A DNA stretch of 64,000 nt from the NCBI RefSeq assembly GCF_000802385.1, contig NZ_JTDN01000002.1:62001-126000 (forward strand), read 5' to 3'. The position numbers and the translations under genes are program-made. Shown piece by piece: positions 1 to 9,141 of this stretch (position 1 is its first letter; each line of letters starts with the position of its first letter). The notes below the pieces were generated by a model that ran no database searches, was not told the DNA's origin, and was given only the letters and a program-made list of their open reading frames with translations. This stretch comes from Croceibacterium mercuriale (lineage in GTDB: Bacteria > Pseudomonadota > Alphaproteobacteria > Sphingomonadales > Sphingomonadaceae).

Positions 1-777
1 CATGACGATCAGGCCCATGGAGGATACCACCACGATGTAGTGCGCCACCGCCGCCAGCGCGCCGCCGCCGCTGCGCAGGCCCACGCCGATCGCCAGCGCC
101 AGCACGCCGACCGGCGCCAGCCACAGCACCCAGCCGATGATCACCAGCATGGCATCGCCCAGCCCCGCGAACAGGTCGATCAGCGGAGTTCGCCGGGCGG
201 CCGGCAGACGCGTGATGGCAAAGGCCAGCGCCACGAAGAACACGATCAGCGGCAGCATGGCGGTATCCGCCGCCGCCGCGACGACGTTGGGGGTGACGAG
301 CGAGGTAAAGAAGTCGCCGATGCTCGGCACTTCCTGCGGCTGGGTCACGCCCCCCGCCAGCAGCGCGCCGCCGGCCGAGGCCGGGATCGGAAACGCCTGC
401 AGCAGCATCGGCGTCAGCAACGCCGCCATCAGCGTGCCGCCCGCCAGCACGCCCCAGAACGCCAGCAGCGTGCGCCGCGCGATCGGGCCGACCCGGGCCG
501 TGGCGACCATGCCGGTGATGCCGGTCACCAGCAGGCCGGCGACCAGCGGGATGATGGTCATCTGCAAGGCGCTGAGCCACAGGCTGCCGATCGGGCCCGC
601 AAAGGCCTGCAACGGCCCGGCTGCCGCACTGTCCGCCAGCACCCAGCCGAGCGCCCAGCCGCCGATCAGCGCGGCAAAGGTCCATCCTGCCGGGAGGCGC
701 AGGGTGGGCCCGGCCACGGAACTGGCGGCGTCGGGGTGGGTCGCGGGCGGGGTCTCGCGGGCATCTTCGGCGGGCAT
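1..777 (-). CDS. Dicarboxylate/amino acid:cation symporter (SDF/DAACS family), partial
   Basis: Secondary transporter of the inner membrane that co-imports dicarboxylates or acidic amino acids with Na+ or H+. The 259 codons present are the N-terminal part; the frame is still open at the window's left edge. Alternating hydrophobic stretches read as about five to six membrane helices. Family-like motifs are SLWLSALQMTIIPLVAGLL near residue 60, the P-N-V-V-A-A-A-D-T-A-M-L-P-L-I-V segment, and W-V-L-W-L-A-P-V-G-V-L-A-L. The ATG at 777 has AGGA eight bases upstream; an in-frame GTG lies two codons earlier. It is divergent from glmM. The substrate cannot be told because the C-terminal substrate-binding hairpins are missing. 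Confidence 0.85.
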   Translation of the reverse strand, partial: MPAEDARETPPATHPDAASSVAGPTLRLPAGWTFAALIGGWALGWVLADSAAAGPLQAFAGPIGSLWLSALQMTIIPLVAGLLVTGITGMVATARVGPIARRTLLAFWGVLAGGTLMAALLTPMLLQAFPIPASAGGALLAGGVTQPQEVPSIGDFFTSLVTPNVVAAAADTAMLPLIVFFVALAFAITRLPAARRTPLIDLFAGLGDAMLVIIGWVLWLAPVGVLALAIGVGLRSGGGALAAVAHYIVVVSSMGLIVM

Positions 778-861
778 TCCCACATCCTGTAGGCGTGACA
801 ATGGCGCGCGCAAGCGCCATGGCGGTGGATGGCAGACAACCCCTTTTTGGCATGGCAGGGC

Positions 862-2202
862 ATGGAACGCGCATATTTCGGCACAGACGGTATCCGTGGG
901 CGGGCGAACGGGCAATTACTGAACGCCGCCACCGCGATGAAGGTGGGGCAGGCCGCCGGCCGCCACTTCCTGCGCGGCAGCCACCGACACCGGGTGGTGA
1001 TCGGCAAGGATACCCGCCTGTCCGGCTACATGATGGAGACCGCGCTGGCCGCGGGCTTCACCAGCGTAGGCATGGACGTGATCATGACCGGCCCGCTGCC
1101 GACCCCGGCCGTGGCGCTGCTGGCGCGGGAAATGCGCGCCGATCTGGGCGTGATGATCTCCGCCAGCCACAACCCGTTTGCGGATAACGGCATCAAGCTG
1201 TTCGGGCCGGACGGCTTCAAGCTGTCCGATGCGGACGAAGCCGCGATCGAGGCCGCCATGGGCCAGGAACAGCCGCTGGCGACGGGCGACGCGATCGGCC
1301 GTGCCCGCCGGATCGAGGATGCGCGCGGCCGCTACATCCACGCGATCAAGCAGTCGCTGCCATCCGACGTTCGGCTGGACGGGCTGAAGATCGTGGTCGA
1401 TTGCGCACATGGCGCGGCCTACACCGTCGCACCCGAGGCGTTCTGGGAACTGGGTGCGGACGTGGTGGCAATGGGCGTCGCGCCCAACGGCCTCAACATC
1501 AATGACGGCGTCGGCTCCACCAGCCTGGACGCGATCCGCCAGCGGGTGATCGCCGAGCGGGCCGATATCGGCATCGCGCTGGACGGCGATGCCGACCGGC
1601 TGATCGTGATCGACGAGCGCGGCGTGGCGGTGGATGGTGACCAGATCATGGCGCTGATCGGCCTGCGCCTGCAGCAGGCCGGCAGCCTGCGCGGCGGCGG
1701 CGTCGTGGCCACGGTGATGAGCAACCTGGGTCTGGAACGGCTGCTGGCGCAGCACGATCTGGAGCTGATCCGCACCAAGGTGGGCGACCGCCACGTGCTG
1801 GAGGCGATGCGCAGCGGTGGCTACAATGTCGGTGGGGAGCAGTCCGGCCACATGATCCTGACCGACCATGCCACCACGGGCGATGGCTGCATTGCCGCGC
1901 TGCAGGTGCTGGGTGCGCTGGTCCAGACCGGGCAGAAGGCCAGCCGTCTGCTGCATCTGTTCGATCCCGTGCCGCAGCTGTTGAAGAACGTGACCTATGC
2001 CGCGGGCAACCCGCTGGCGGACCCGGCGGTGCAGGCCGCGATCCGCGCGGGCGAGGAGCAGCTGGCCGGACAGGGCCGCGTGCTGATCCGGAAGTCGGGT
2101 ACGGAGCCCAAGATCCGCGTCATGGCCGAAGGCGACGACGGCCGCGCGGTGGAGCAGGTGGTGGACGCGATCTGTGCCGCGGTGAAGGCCGCCGCCGCAT
2201 GA
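862..2202 (+). CDS. glmM: Phosphoglucosamine mutase
   Basis: Cytosolic enzyme that converts glucosamine-6-phosphate to glucosamine-1-phosphate, on the way to UDP-GlcNAc for peptidoglycan and LPS. The 446 residues match the usual length. The N-terminus reads [12 protein letters not shown], the catalytic phosphoserine loop is [10 protein letters not shown], the metal loop is ALDGDADR, and the phosphate-binding loop near the C-terminus is [12 protein letters not shown]. The start at 862 is chosen because family members begin just before YFGTDGIRG; an ATG at 829 would add 11 residues. It is the first gene of a tight co-directional run, with its stop overlapping the start of the DUF1272 gene. Confidence 0.97.
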   Translation: MERAYFGTDGIRGRANGQLLNAATAMKVGQAAGRHFLRGSHRHRVVIGKDTRLSGYMMETALAAGFTSVGMDVIMTGPLPTPAVALLAREMRADLGVMISASHNPFADNGIKLFGPDGFKLSDADEAAIEAAMGQEQPLATGDAIGRARRIEDARGRYIHAIKQSLPSDVRLDGLKIVVDCAHGAAYTVAPEAFWELGADVVAMGVAPNGLNINDGVGSTSLDAIRQRVIAERADIGIALDGDADRLIVIDERGVAVDGDQIMALIGLRLQQAGSLRGGGVVATVMSNLGLERLLAQHDLELIRTKVGDRHVLEAMRSGGYNVGGEQSGHMILTDHATTGDGCIAALQVLGALVQTGQKASRLLHLFDPVPQLLKNVTYAAGNPLADPAVQAAIRAGEEQLAGQGRVLIRKSGTEPKIRVMAEGDDGRAVEQVVDAICAAVKAAAA

Positions 2203-2429
2203 GCCTGGAGATGCGTCCCGACTGCGAACGCTGCGGCGCGGACCTGCCGCCGCAGTCGCCCGGCGCCTTCATCTGTTCGCTGGAATGCACCTTCTGCGCG
2301 GAGTGCGCCGATGCACTGGACGAGCGCTGCCCCAATTGCGCGGGCGAGCTGGTTGACCGGCCGACCCGCGCCAAGCGCTGGCTGGATGCGCATCCGCCCT
2401 CCGCGCAGCGCCGCCACGATCCGGCATGA
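2199..2429 (+). CDS. DUF1272 small cysteine-rich protein
   Basis: A 76-residue protein with the DUF1272 layout: [16 protein letters not shown] at the start, then [14 protein letters not shown] and a C-P-N-C pair. Eight cysteines in CxxC-like pairs suggest binding of one or two zinc ions. The molecular function of the family is not known. The start overlaps the glmM stop (ATGA-type junction) and the stop overlaps the thiD start, so the three genes are probably translated from one message. The C-terminal 20 residues are basic and look disordered. Confidence 0.88.
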   Translation: MSLEMRPDCERCGADLPPQSPGAFICSLECTFCAECADALDERCPNCAGELVDRPTRAKRWLDAHPPSAQRRHDPA

Positions 2430-3199
2430 TGCCCCCGCGCATTCTCACCATCGCCGGGTCCGACAGTTCGGGCGGCGCAGGCATCCAGGCTGATCTCAAG
2501 ACGATCACGCTGCTGGGCGGCTATGTGATGAGCGCGATCACCGCACTGACGGCGCAGAACACGGTCGGTGTGCAGGGCGTGGAGGTGGTGCCTGCCCCCT
2601 TCGTGGCGGCGCAGATCGCCAGCTGCCTGGACGATATCGGCGCGGATGCCGTGAAGATCGGCATGCTGGGCAGCCCCGCCATCGCCCATGCGGTGGCCGA
2701 CCGGCTAGAAGGCAGCGGCCTACCCGTGGTGTTCGACCCGGTCATGGTGGCGACCACCGGCGCGGCACTGGCCGACCCGGCCACGGTCGAGGCGTTCGAG
2801 CGGCTGATGCTGCTGGCCACCGTGACCACGCCCAACGTGCCCGAACTCGCGGCCCTGGGCGGGGCGGCCGGGATGGCACGGCGCGGGATCGTCTATCTGG
2901 CAAAGGGCGGTGATGCGCCGGGTGCGATCGTGGAGGACCGTCTGGTCCGCCCGGGGCAGCCCGACCGCGTCTGGCAGGACACGCGGATCGAGACCCGCCA
3001 TACGCATGGCACAGGCTGCACGCTGGCCAGTGCCATCGCCACGCTGCTGGGACGCGGCCTGCCGCTGGAGGAGGCGATCGCCCAGGCGCGCATCTTCGTG
3101 CGCGACGGGCTGCTGGCTGCACCCGGGCTGGGTCGCGGCAACGGTCCGCTAGGGCTGTTCGCCGGCGCTAGACCTGCGGCAATCTTGCCTTTGGATTGA
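2426..3199 (+). CDS. thiD: Hydroxymethylpyrimidine/phosphomethylpyrimidine kinase
   Basis: Phosphorylates HMP and HMP-phosphate to give HMP-pyrophosphate for thiamine synthesis or salvage. The 257 residues show the ribokinase-fold signatures: LTIAGSDSSGGAGIQADLKT at the N-terminus (substrate and glycine-rich loop), VFDPVMVATTG in the middle, and RHTHGTGCTLASAIA, the anion hole with catalytic-loop aspartate replaced in register by the T-G-C-T segment as in ThiD. The ATG overlaps the DUF1272 stop. No thiamine riboswitch was seen, which fits the gene being internal to an operon. It converges with the CDF gene on the opposite strand and the two overlap by about 30 bp at their 3' ends. Confidence 0.96.
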   Translation: MMPPRILTIAGSDSSGGAGIQADLKTITLLGGYVMSAITALTAQNTVGVQGVEVVPAPFVAAQIASCLDDIGADAVKIGMLGSPAIAHAVADRLEGSGLPVVFDPVMVATTGAALADPATVEAFERLMLLATVTTPNVPELAALGGAAGMARRGIVYLAKGGDAPGAIVEDRLVRPGQPDRVWQDTRIETRHTHGTGCTLASAIATLLGRGLPLEEAIAQARIFVRDGLLAAPGLGRGNGPLGLFAGARPAAILPLD

Positions 3200-4178
3200 C
3201 CACCCGGTCGGCCGCGTGGCCAACCTGCAGACCATCGAAATCATGGTCGTGGTCCTCCGACATGCCGAAGGGATCGGCATGGATCACGAGGTCGGTACCG
3301 GGGAACGCCGTCAGGATGCGCCGCTCGGCCCCTTCCACGATCTCGTGCGCCTCGGCCAGCGACTGCGCAGGCTCCAGCTCCATGTGCATTTGCACGTGGA
3401 GCGTCGGACCCGCTCGGCGGGAGCGGAACTGATGGACGCCCAGCACCTGCGGGTCGTCCAGCGCCAGCTGCAGCAGCGCCTGGCGCTCGTCCTCCTCCAC
3501 CTCCCGATCGAGCAGCTCGTTCGCCGCGGCACGCAGCACCTCGACCGCGCCCTTCACCAGCCACAGCGCAACCAGCAGGGCGGCCACGGCATCCCAACGC
3601 GCATCGCCCGACCAGTGCGCCAGCGCCAGGCCGGCGATGGCCGCCGCGTTGGACACAAGATCGGCCAGGTAGTGAGCCCGGTCGCCCTTGATCGCGACGG
3701 ACTTGGTCCGGGCGATGACCTGGGCCTGTGCGCGGACCAGGGCCAGCGTCAGCATCATGGAAACGGCCATCACCCCGATGCCCAGCCCCTCCGCGGTGAT
3801 GCCGCGCGGGTCCATCAGCTGGTCCACCGCCTGCTGCCCGATCAGCGCGGCGGAGGCGAAGACAAGGCCGGCCTGCAGCAGGCTGGCGAAGGCTTCCGCC
3901 TTGCCGTGGCCGTACCGGTGTTCGGCATCGGCGGGCAGCACCGCCACCCGCACCGCCCAGAAGGTGACCAGCGCCGCCACGAAGTCCAGCGCCGAGTCGG
4001 CGGCGGAGGCGAGCAGCGCGATCGAGCCGCTGACCCACCAGGCACCCGCCTTCAGCAGCATCAGGCTGGCCCCGACGCCAACCGACAGCCAGGTGATGCG
4101 CGCAGTCAGCCGCGCCGATTCGGCGGGCGTCAAAGGCAGGCGTTCGCCGCCGGTCAGGTCTGTCGTGCTGGTGTTCAT
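3168..4178 (-). CDS. Cation diffusion facilitator family metal exporter (FieF-like)
   Basis: Inner-membrane proton-coupled exporter of divalent metals such as Zn2+ or Fe2+. The 336 residues carry about six membrane helices followed by a cytoplasmic domain. Metal-site motifs resemble FieF: SAADSALDF on helix 2, HRYGHGKAEAF in the first cytoplasmic loop, and DRAHYLADLVSNAA on helix 5. The C-terminal domain has H-rich segments (HVQMHMELE, EDHDHDFD) that may add metal sites. The start at 4178 gives MNTSTTDLTGG; the frame stays open further upstream but crosses the region of the next gene's 3' end. Metal specificity cannot be assigned from sequence alone. Confidence 0.93.
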   Translation of the reverse strand: MNTSTTDLTGGERLPLTPAESARLTARITWLSVGVGASLMLLKAGAWWVSGSIALLASAADSALDFVAALVTFWAVRVAVLPADAEHRYGHGKAEAFASLLQAGLVFASAALIGQQAVDQLMDPRGITAEGLGIGVMAVSMMLTLALVRAQAQVIARTKSVAIKGDRAHYLADLVSNAAAIAGLALAHWSGDARWDAVAALLVALWLVKGAVEVLRAAANELLDREVEEDERQALLQLALDDPQVLGVHQFRSRRAGPTLHVQMHMELEPAQSLAEAHEIVEGAERRILTAFPGTDLVIHADPFGMSEDHDHDFDGLQVGHAADRVVNPKARLPQV

Positions 4179-4279
4179 CGGGCTTGTCGCAGACCGGTGG
4201 CCATAGCGCCAAACACGTCCGCGGCCAAGCCGGACCCGGCCATACCAGGCCCGCCCGCCGGTCAGCCGGCCAGCGCCGA

Positions 4280-4699
4280 TCAGTCCGGGGCGTTGTCCGG
4301 GCGCCCTTCGACCAGTTCCACCGGCACGAAGTCGCCCAGCTGGCACCGGACACCGGGGACAAGGCCCGTCCCCCCGGCCCGGAGCACCTGGATCGTGTCG
4401 GTGCGGCACAGCTGGCCGATGCTGGTCTCGTAGGAAAAGCGCTCCTCGAAGGCCAGGCCGGGGCATGGCGCACGCAGGGTGGTGCGCCAGGTCTCGCCAC
4501 CCAGCGCGAGGAAGTCGATCACCTGCGATCCCTCCACCCGGGTGTTCTGGATCCGGCTGGTCGGCAGGCAACGCTGCGCCGGGCCGACCACGCGGGCGGC
4601 CGGTACCTGATCGGCATCGGCGATCGTGCCCGGTGCGCGATCCTTCGCCGCAGTGCAGGCCGACAGCAGGACCGGCAGGACAAGAGCGAACGCACGCAT
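4280..4699 (-). CDS. DUF6491-type lipoprotein
   Basis: A 139-residue exported lipoprotein: MRAFALVLPVLLSAC is a lipoprotein signal peptide with the lipobox LLSAC. The mature part contains RCLPTSRIQNTRV, C-P-G-L-A-F-E-E-R-F-S-Y-E-T-S and several paired cysteines, the pattern of the DUF6491 family of sphingomonad lipoproteins. Its function is unknown. The ATG at 4699 has GGAAGGA about eight bases upstream and is preferred over an ATG six codons earlier. It sits between nth and the CDF gene on the same strand. Confidence 0.8.
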   Translation of the reverse strand: MRAFALVLPVLLSACTAAKDRAPGTIADADQVPAARVVGPAQRCLPTSRIQNTRVEGSQVIDFLALGGETWRTTLRAPCPGLAFEERFSYETSIGQLCRTDTIQVLRAGGTGLVPGVRCQLGDFVPVELVEGRPDNAPD

Positions 4700-4728
4700 G
4701 GGCGATCCTTCCAGCAAAGGGCGCGTGC

Positions 4729-5409
4729 TCAGGCCGTCGGCGCCACTTTCCTGTCAACGGGTCGCCGTGCCGGCCGTTCCAGCACCTTGGGGCGGAACGC
4801 GCACAGGTCGACGACCGGGCAGCGCCAGCATTCGGGCGTCCGCGCCTTGCAGGTGTAGCGGCCATGCAGGATCAGCCAGTGATGCGCGTTGCGGCGGAAC
4901 GGCTGCGGCACCCGCCGGTGCAGCTTGGCCTCCACTGCCTCCGGGGTCTTGCCCCGTGCAAGACCGGTGCGGTTGCCGACGCGGAACACATGGGTGTCGA
5001 CGGCGAAGGTCTCCGCCCCGAAAGCACAGTTCAGCACCACATTGGCAGTCTTGCGGCCGACGCCCGCCAGCGCGGTCAGTGCGTCCAGCGTCTGCGGCAC
5101 CTCTCCACCGTGTCGTTCCACCAGTTGCTGCGACAGGATCATCACGTTGGCGGCCTTGGCATTGAACAGGCCGATCGTGCGGATATGCGCCTTCAGCCCG
5201 TCCTCGCCCAGCGCCAGCATGTCCTCGGGCGTGTGCACCTCCTCGAACAGGGCGCGGGTCGCCTTGTTCACCCCCGCATCGGTCGCCTGCGCGCTCAGCA
5301 CCACGGCAACCAGCAACTGGAAGGTGTTGCCGTATGCCAGCTCGGTCTGCGGATCCGGGTCGCCCTCCGCCAGGCGGCGGAAGAACTCGAAGATCTGCTC
5401 CCGCGTCAA
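4729..5409 (-). CDS. nth: Endonuclease III
   Basis: Bifunctional DNA glycosylase/AP lyase of base-excision repair that removes oxidised pyrimidines. The helix-hairpin-helix is LTALAGVGRKTANVV, whose lysine is the catalytic nucleophile, and the catalytic aspartate follows in VDTHVFRVGNR. The C-terminal [4Fe-4S] cluster has the standard C-x6-C-x2-C-x5-C spacing (CKARTPECWRCPVVDLC). Length, 226 residues, is usual, with a short basic tail after the cluster. The ATG overlaps the dapB stop by four bases, so the pair is translationally coupled. Confidence 0.97.
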   Translation of the reverse strand: MTREQIFEFFRRLAEGDPDPQTELAYGNTFQLLVAVVLSAQATDAGVNKATRALFEEVHTPEDMLALGEDGLKAHIRTIGLFNAKAANVMILSQQLVERHGGEVPQTLDALTALAGVGRKTANVVLNCAFGAETFAVDTHVFRVGNRTGLARGKTPEAVEAKLHRRVPQPFRRNAHHWLILHGRYTCKARTPECWRCPVVDLCAFRPKVLERPARRPVDRKVAPTA

Positions 5410-6134
5410 AGGCCCAGCACCTGCCCCATCGTGTAGCGGCCGGGGGCGCGGCCGATCAGCCAGGCAGCGGCACGGATCGCGCCATGGGCGAAGATCATGC
5501 GATCCTCCGCCATGTGGCTCAGCACGATCCGCTCCTGCTCGCCGGCCAGGATCACGCTGTGCTCGCCCGCGACGGTTCCGCCGCGCAAGCTGGCGAAGCC
5601 GATCGCGCCGGGCGCACGCACGCCGGTATGCCCGTCGCGTCCCCGCTCGCTATGTTCGGTCAAGGCAATGCCGCGCCCCGCGGCTGCCGCCTCCCCCAGC
5701 AGCAGCGCGGTACCGCTGGGGGCATCGACCTTCATGCGATGGTGCATCTCCAGCACTTCCAGGTCCCACTCCTGCCCCAGCCGCGCGGCAGCCTCCTCCA
5801 CCAGATGCGCCAGCAGCGTGATACCGAACGAGGTGTTGCCGGTCTGCAGGACGGGGATCGCGCCCGCCGCGCTGTCGATCATCGCGTGATGCACGGCATC
5901 CAGCCCGGTCGTCCCGATCAGGATCGGCACGCCGGCCCCGACAGCGGCATGAATGGTCCCCTCCAGCGCGGCGGGGGCGGAGAAGTCGACCAGCGCATCG
6001 CTGGCATCGGCCAGCCGCGCAGGATCATCGCCCCGGTCGGCACCGCCCGCCAGCTCGAACCCGGCCGCCGCGATTGCGCGCCGCAGCGCCTCGCCCATGC
6101 GTCCCTCGCTGCCGATGATGCCGATCCGCGCCAT
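5406..6134 (-). CDS. dapB: 4-hydroxy-tetrahydrodipicolinate reductase
   Basis: NAD(P)H-dependent reductase of the diaminopimelate/lysine pathway. The Rossmann motif is IGIIGSEGRMG at the N-terminus; LVDFSAP and IGTTGL follow, and the substrate-binding loop is EMHHRMKVDAPSGTALLLGE with the catalytic His/Lys. At 242 residues it is of normal size. It is the first gene of a dapB-nth pair. The start at 6134 is back to back with the sirtuin gene, so the two share a short divergent promoter region. Confidence 0.97.
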   Translation of the reverse strand: MARIGIIGSEGRMGEALRRAIAAAGFELAGGADRGDDPARLADASDALVDFSAPAALEGTIHAAVGAGVPILIGTTGLDAVHHAMIDSAAGAIPVLQTGNTSFGITLLAHLVEEAAARLGQEWDLEVLEMHHRMKVDAPSGTALLLGEAAAAGRGIALTEHSERGRDGHTGVRAPGAIGFASLRGGTVAGEHSVILAGEQERIVLSHMAEDRMIFAHGAIRAAAWLIGRAPGRYTMGQVLGL

Positions 6135-6169
6135 TGCCCTGTCTCCCTTCGGCGTGCTTCATGGGCGGC

Positions 6170-6871
6170 ATGACGTCTTCACGCAATATCGTGATCCTGA
6201 CCGGTGCGGGGATCAGCGCCGAGTCCGGCCTAGCCACCTTTCGCGCGGAGGACGGCCTGTGGGAGGAGCACCGGGTGGAGGATGTCGCCACGCCCGAAGC
6301 CTTCGCCCGCGATCCGGTGCTGGTGCAGCGGTTCTACGACATGCGCCGCAGCGCCGTGCTGGCGGCACAGCCAAATGCCGCGCACCGGGCGCTGGCACGG
6401 CTGGATCGGGAATGGCCGGGCGACCTGCTGATCGTCACGCAGAACATCGACGACCTGCACGAACGCGCCGGCGCGACCCGCGTGCTGCACATGCATGGCG
6501 AGGCGCTGAGCGCGTGGTGCATGGCCTGCGATGCGCGGCATCCCTGGCGCGAACCGCTGGGCGACAATCCGCCCTGCCCCGCCTGCGGTATGGCAGCCCT
6601 GCGGCCGGACATCGTCTGGTTCGGGGAGATGCCCTACCAGATGGAGCGGATCCTTGCGGCGGTGACCCGGGCGGACCTGTTCGTGTCCATCGGCACGTCG
6701 GGTGCGGTCTATCCCGCGGCCGGCTTCGTGCAGGCCGCGACGGAGGCCAGGGCCGGGACACTGGAGCTCAACCTCGACCGGTCGCTGGGATCGCGCCTGT
6801 TCGATGAAACGCGCCTCGGCCCCGCCAGCGCGCTGGTGCCGGCCTGGGTGGAAGAGCTGCTAGCCGACTGA
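6170..6871 (+). CDS. cobB: NAD-dependent protein deacylase (sirtuin, CobB type)
   Basis: Removes acyl groups from lysines using NAD+. The N-terminus reads NIVILTGAGISAESGLATFR; TQNIDDLHERAG and the catalytic histidine in HMHGE follow. A zinc site is formed by CMAC and CPAC. The Y-D-M-R-R segment supplies the tyrosine and arginine that mark class III sirtuins with desuccinylase/demalonylase activity, as known for E. coli CobB. Start choice is uncertain: ATG codons at 6161 and 6170 are both plausible, and 6170 places the Rossmann segment at the usual distance. The 3' end overlaps the convergent MoeB-like gene by 12 bp. Confidence 0.94.
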   Translation: MTSSRNIVILTGAGISAESGLATFRAEDGLWEEHRVEDVATPEAFARDPVLVQRFYDMRRSAVLAAQPNAAHRALARLDREWPGDLLIVTQNIDDLHERAGATRVLHMHGEALSAWCMACDARHPWREPLGDNPPCPACGMAALRPDIVWFGEMPYQMERILAAVTRADLFVSIGTSGAVYPAAGFVQAATEARAGTLELNLDRSLGSRLFDETRLGPASALVPAWVEELLAD

Positions 6872-7609
6872 TCCGCAAGCCGCGCAGGCCGGGTCGGCGG
6901 CGATGGTGATGTGACGCATGCCGGGGGCGAGGCCGTCCAGCAGATGCAGCCGGCCCCACTGCGGATCGCCCATCGTGCCCGTCAGGATGCGCACCGCCTG
7001 CATCGCGGCGAAGGTGCCGACCCAGCCGGCCATGGCGCCCAGCATGCCGTCGGCGGCGCAGGTATCGCAATCCTCCGCATCGAAGGCATCACCCACGAAG
7101 CAGCGGTAGCACGGTGCGCCAGCGAATGCCGCCACCTGCCCCTGGAACCGCCCCACGGCGGCCGACAGCAGCGGTACGCCGGCGGCCACGCAGGCATCGG
7201 ACACGGCCAGGCGCGTCGCGAAATTGTCGCACCCGTCCAGCACCAGGTCGGCGCCGGCCACCAGGCCTGCGGCATTGCCGGTGCTGATCCGCTCGTCGCT
7301 GAGCTGGATGTCGAGCGCGGCATCGAAATTGGTGGTCCACCGCTTGGCACCGACGACCTTCAGATGGCCGATGTCACGTTCGGTGTAGATCGTCTGACGC
7401 TGCAGGTTGCTGGCGTCGACGCGGTCGTCATCCACCAGCAGCAGATGGCCGATGCCTGCGCCCGCCAGATATTGCAGCGCCGGGCTGCCGATCCCGCCGA
7501 GCCCCACCAGCACGACCCGCGCATCCGCCAGCCGCTGCTGCCCCACTCCGCCGAGTTCGGGCAAGACGATATGACGCGCGAAGCGCTCCAGGCGGTCAGG
7601 GGCAAGCAT
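6860..7609 (-). CDS. moeB: HesA/MoeB/ThiF family adenylyltransferase
   Basis: E1-like enzyme that adenylates the C-terminal glycine of a sulfur-carrier protein (MoaD or ThiS). The ATP-binding loop is VVLVGLGGIGSPALQYLAGAG, followed by LLLVDDDRVDASNLQRQ with the nucleotide-contact Asp, Asn and Arg. Two Cys pairs, CYRC and CAAC, make the structural zinc site. At 249 residues it lacks the C-terminal rhodanese domain of MoeZ-type proteins. MoeB and ThiF cannot be separated reliably by sequence; the symbol is a best guess. The neighbours (sirtuin, dnaA) give no pathway clue. Confidence 0.88.
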   Translation of the reverse strand: MLAPDRLERFARHIVLPELGGVGQQRLADARVVLVGLGGIGSPALQYLAGAGIGHLLLVDDDRVDASNLQRQTIYTERDIGHLKVVGAKRWTTNFDAALDIQLSDERISTGNAAGLVAGADLVLDGCDNFATRLAVSDACVAAGVPLLSAAVGRFQGQVAAFAGAPCYRCFVGDAFDAEDCDTCAADGMLGAMAGWVGTFAAMQAVRILTGTMGDPQWGRLHLLDGLAPGMRHITIAADPACAACGSVG

Positions 7610-7632
7610 GCGGCTGCCTTAGCCGAACGCGC

Positions 7633-9111
7633 TCAATCTTCCAGCTGGCGCAGCAGGCTGCGCACATCGCCGTCCATCTCCGAATCGCGCTGCCGCAGAT
7701 CCTCGATCAGGCGCACGGCGTGAATCACGGTGGAATGGTCGCGCCCGCCGAACTTGCGGCCGATCTCAGGGTAGGAGCGCGGCGTCAGCACCTTGGCCAG
7801 GTACATCGCCACCTGCCGCGGCCGCACCACCGCCCGCGCACGCCGCTTGCTGGCCATCTCGCTGCGATCGATCCGGTAGAACGAGCACACCGTGCGCTGG
7901 ATCTCGTCGATGGTGATCCGCTTGCGGTTGGCGGACAGGATGTCGGTCAGCTGGTCCTCGGCCAGCAGCAGCGACACTTCCTGGCCGGTCAGCTGGGCAT
8001 AGGCGATCAGCTTGTGCAGTCCGCCCACCAGCTCGCGCACATTGCGGCTGATCGTGCGGGCGAGAAACTCGATCACGTCCTCCGGGACGGACAATGGCGC
8101 GAAGCGGGCCAGCTTGGAATGCAGGATCTGCCGGCGCAGCTCGATGTCGGCGGGCTGGATGTCGGCGACCAGGCCCATGGACAGGCGGCTCAGCAGGCGC
8201 GGCTCGACACCGTCGAGCGCCTGCGGCGCGCGGTCGGCGGCGAACACCAGGCGCTTGCCTTCGGCCAGCAGCGCATCGATCGTGTAGAGCAGTTCCTCCT
8301 GCGCGCTGGCCTTGCCGATGATGAACTGCAGATCGTCCACCAGCAGCAGGTCGAAACCGCGCAGCCGGCCCTTGAAGGCGATCATCTCGCCGCTCTTCAG
8401 CGCCTGCACGAAGTCGACCATGAACCGCTCGGCTGAGCAGTAGAAGATCCGGCCGCGCGGATGCGTCTGGGTGAACGCATGGCCGATCGCGTGCAGCAGG
8501 TGCGTCTTGCCCTGCCCGGTCGCGGCCTTGAGGTAGAGGGGGGAGAACTGCGGCTGCTCGGCCGCGGCCATCCGCTCCGCCGCATTGCGGGCCAGGATGT
8601 TGGCGGTGCCGGTGACGAAGGCGGCGAAGGTCAGCGTGGGATCGAGGCCGACGGGCGCCGACAGCGGCTCCGCGCCTGTATCCGCGGGACGCGGACCGTC
8701 ATTGGCGGCGCGGTGGCCCAGGCCGTCCTCGCCGGTGCGCAGGTCCAGGTCGACCGGCTTGCGGCGGCCGGGATGCACGGCGATGCGCACGGTCCGCACC
8801 TCTGCCCGGGCGATCTTCCATGCCAGCGCCAACCGGTCCTGCAGGCGGTCCTGCACCCAGTTGGCGGAAAACTCGGTCGGCAGGTACAGGTCCAGCGTGC
8901 CGGTGGCCTTGCACAGCGGGCCCAGCTCGATCGGGCGGATCCACTGGGTGAACAGCTGATGGCCCAGGTCCTTGCGCAGGCCGGACACGATGTCGGCCCA
9001 GTCGGCGGCCAGCGCCACCGCCTCGGCGTCCTGCACCGCATCCCGCTCGGCCGCTGTCAGATCGGCCCCGTCCCTTGCGAAACGGCCCGTCTGCGGTCCC
9101 ATCCTGATCAT
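7633..9111 (-). CDS. dnaA: Chromosomal replication initiator protein DnaA
   Basis: ATP-dependent initiator that opens oriC. Domain I is DWADIVSGLRKDLGHQLFTQW; domain II is a linker of about 60 residues; the AAA+ domain has Walker A AATGQGKTHLLHAIG, Walker B LLLVDDLQFIIGK and an arginine-finger region LLSRLSMGLVADI. Domain IV carries the DnaA-box recognition helix-turn-helix ending GGRDHSTVIHAV. The Walker A differs from the common GGVGLGKT form. The start at 9111 (MIRMGPQTG) is preferred; in-frame ATGs at 9141 and 9102 are alternatives. dnaN is not adjacent; rpsT lies upstream behind its own terminator. Confidence 0.96.
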   Translation of the reverse strand: MIRMGPQTGRFARDGADLTAAERDAVQDAEAVALAADWADIVSGLRKDLGHQLFTQWIRPIELGPLCKATGTLDLYLPTEFSANWVQDRLQDRLALAWKIARAEVRTVRIAVHPGRRKPVDLDLRTGEDGLGHRAANDGPRPADTGAEPLSAPVGLDPTLTFAAFVTGTANILARNAAERMAAAEQPQFSPLYLKAATGQGKTHLLHAIGHAFTQTHPRGRIFYCSAERFMVDFVQALKSGEMIAFKGRLRGFDLLLVDDLQFIIGKASAQEELLYTIDALLAEGKRLVFAADRAPQALDGVEPRLLSRLSMGLVADIQPADIELRRQILHSKLARFAPLSVPEDVIEFLARTISRNVRELVGGLHKLIAYAQLTGQEVSLLLAEDQLTDILSANRKRITIDEIQRTVCSFYRIDRSEMASKRRARAVVRPRQVAMYLAKVLTPRSYPEIGRKFGGRDHSTVIHAVRLIEDLRQRDSEMDGDVRSLLRQLED

Positions 9112-9141
9112 TGCTGCTACCGTTCCTTGTGTCACGCACAT

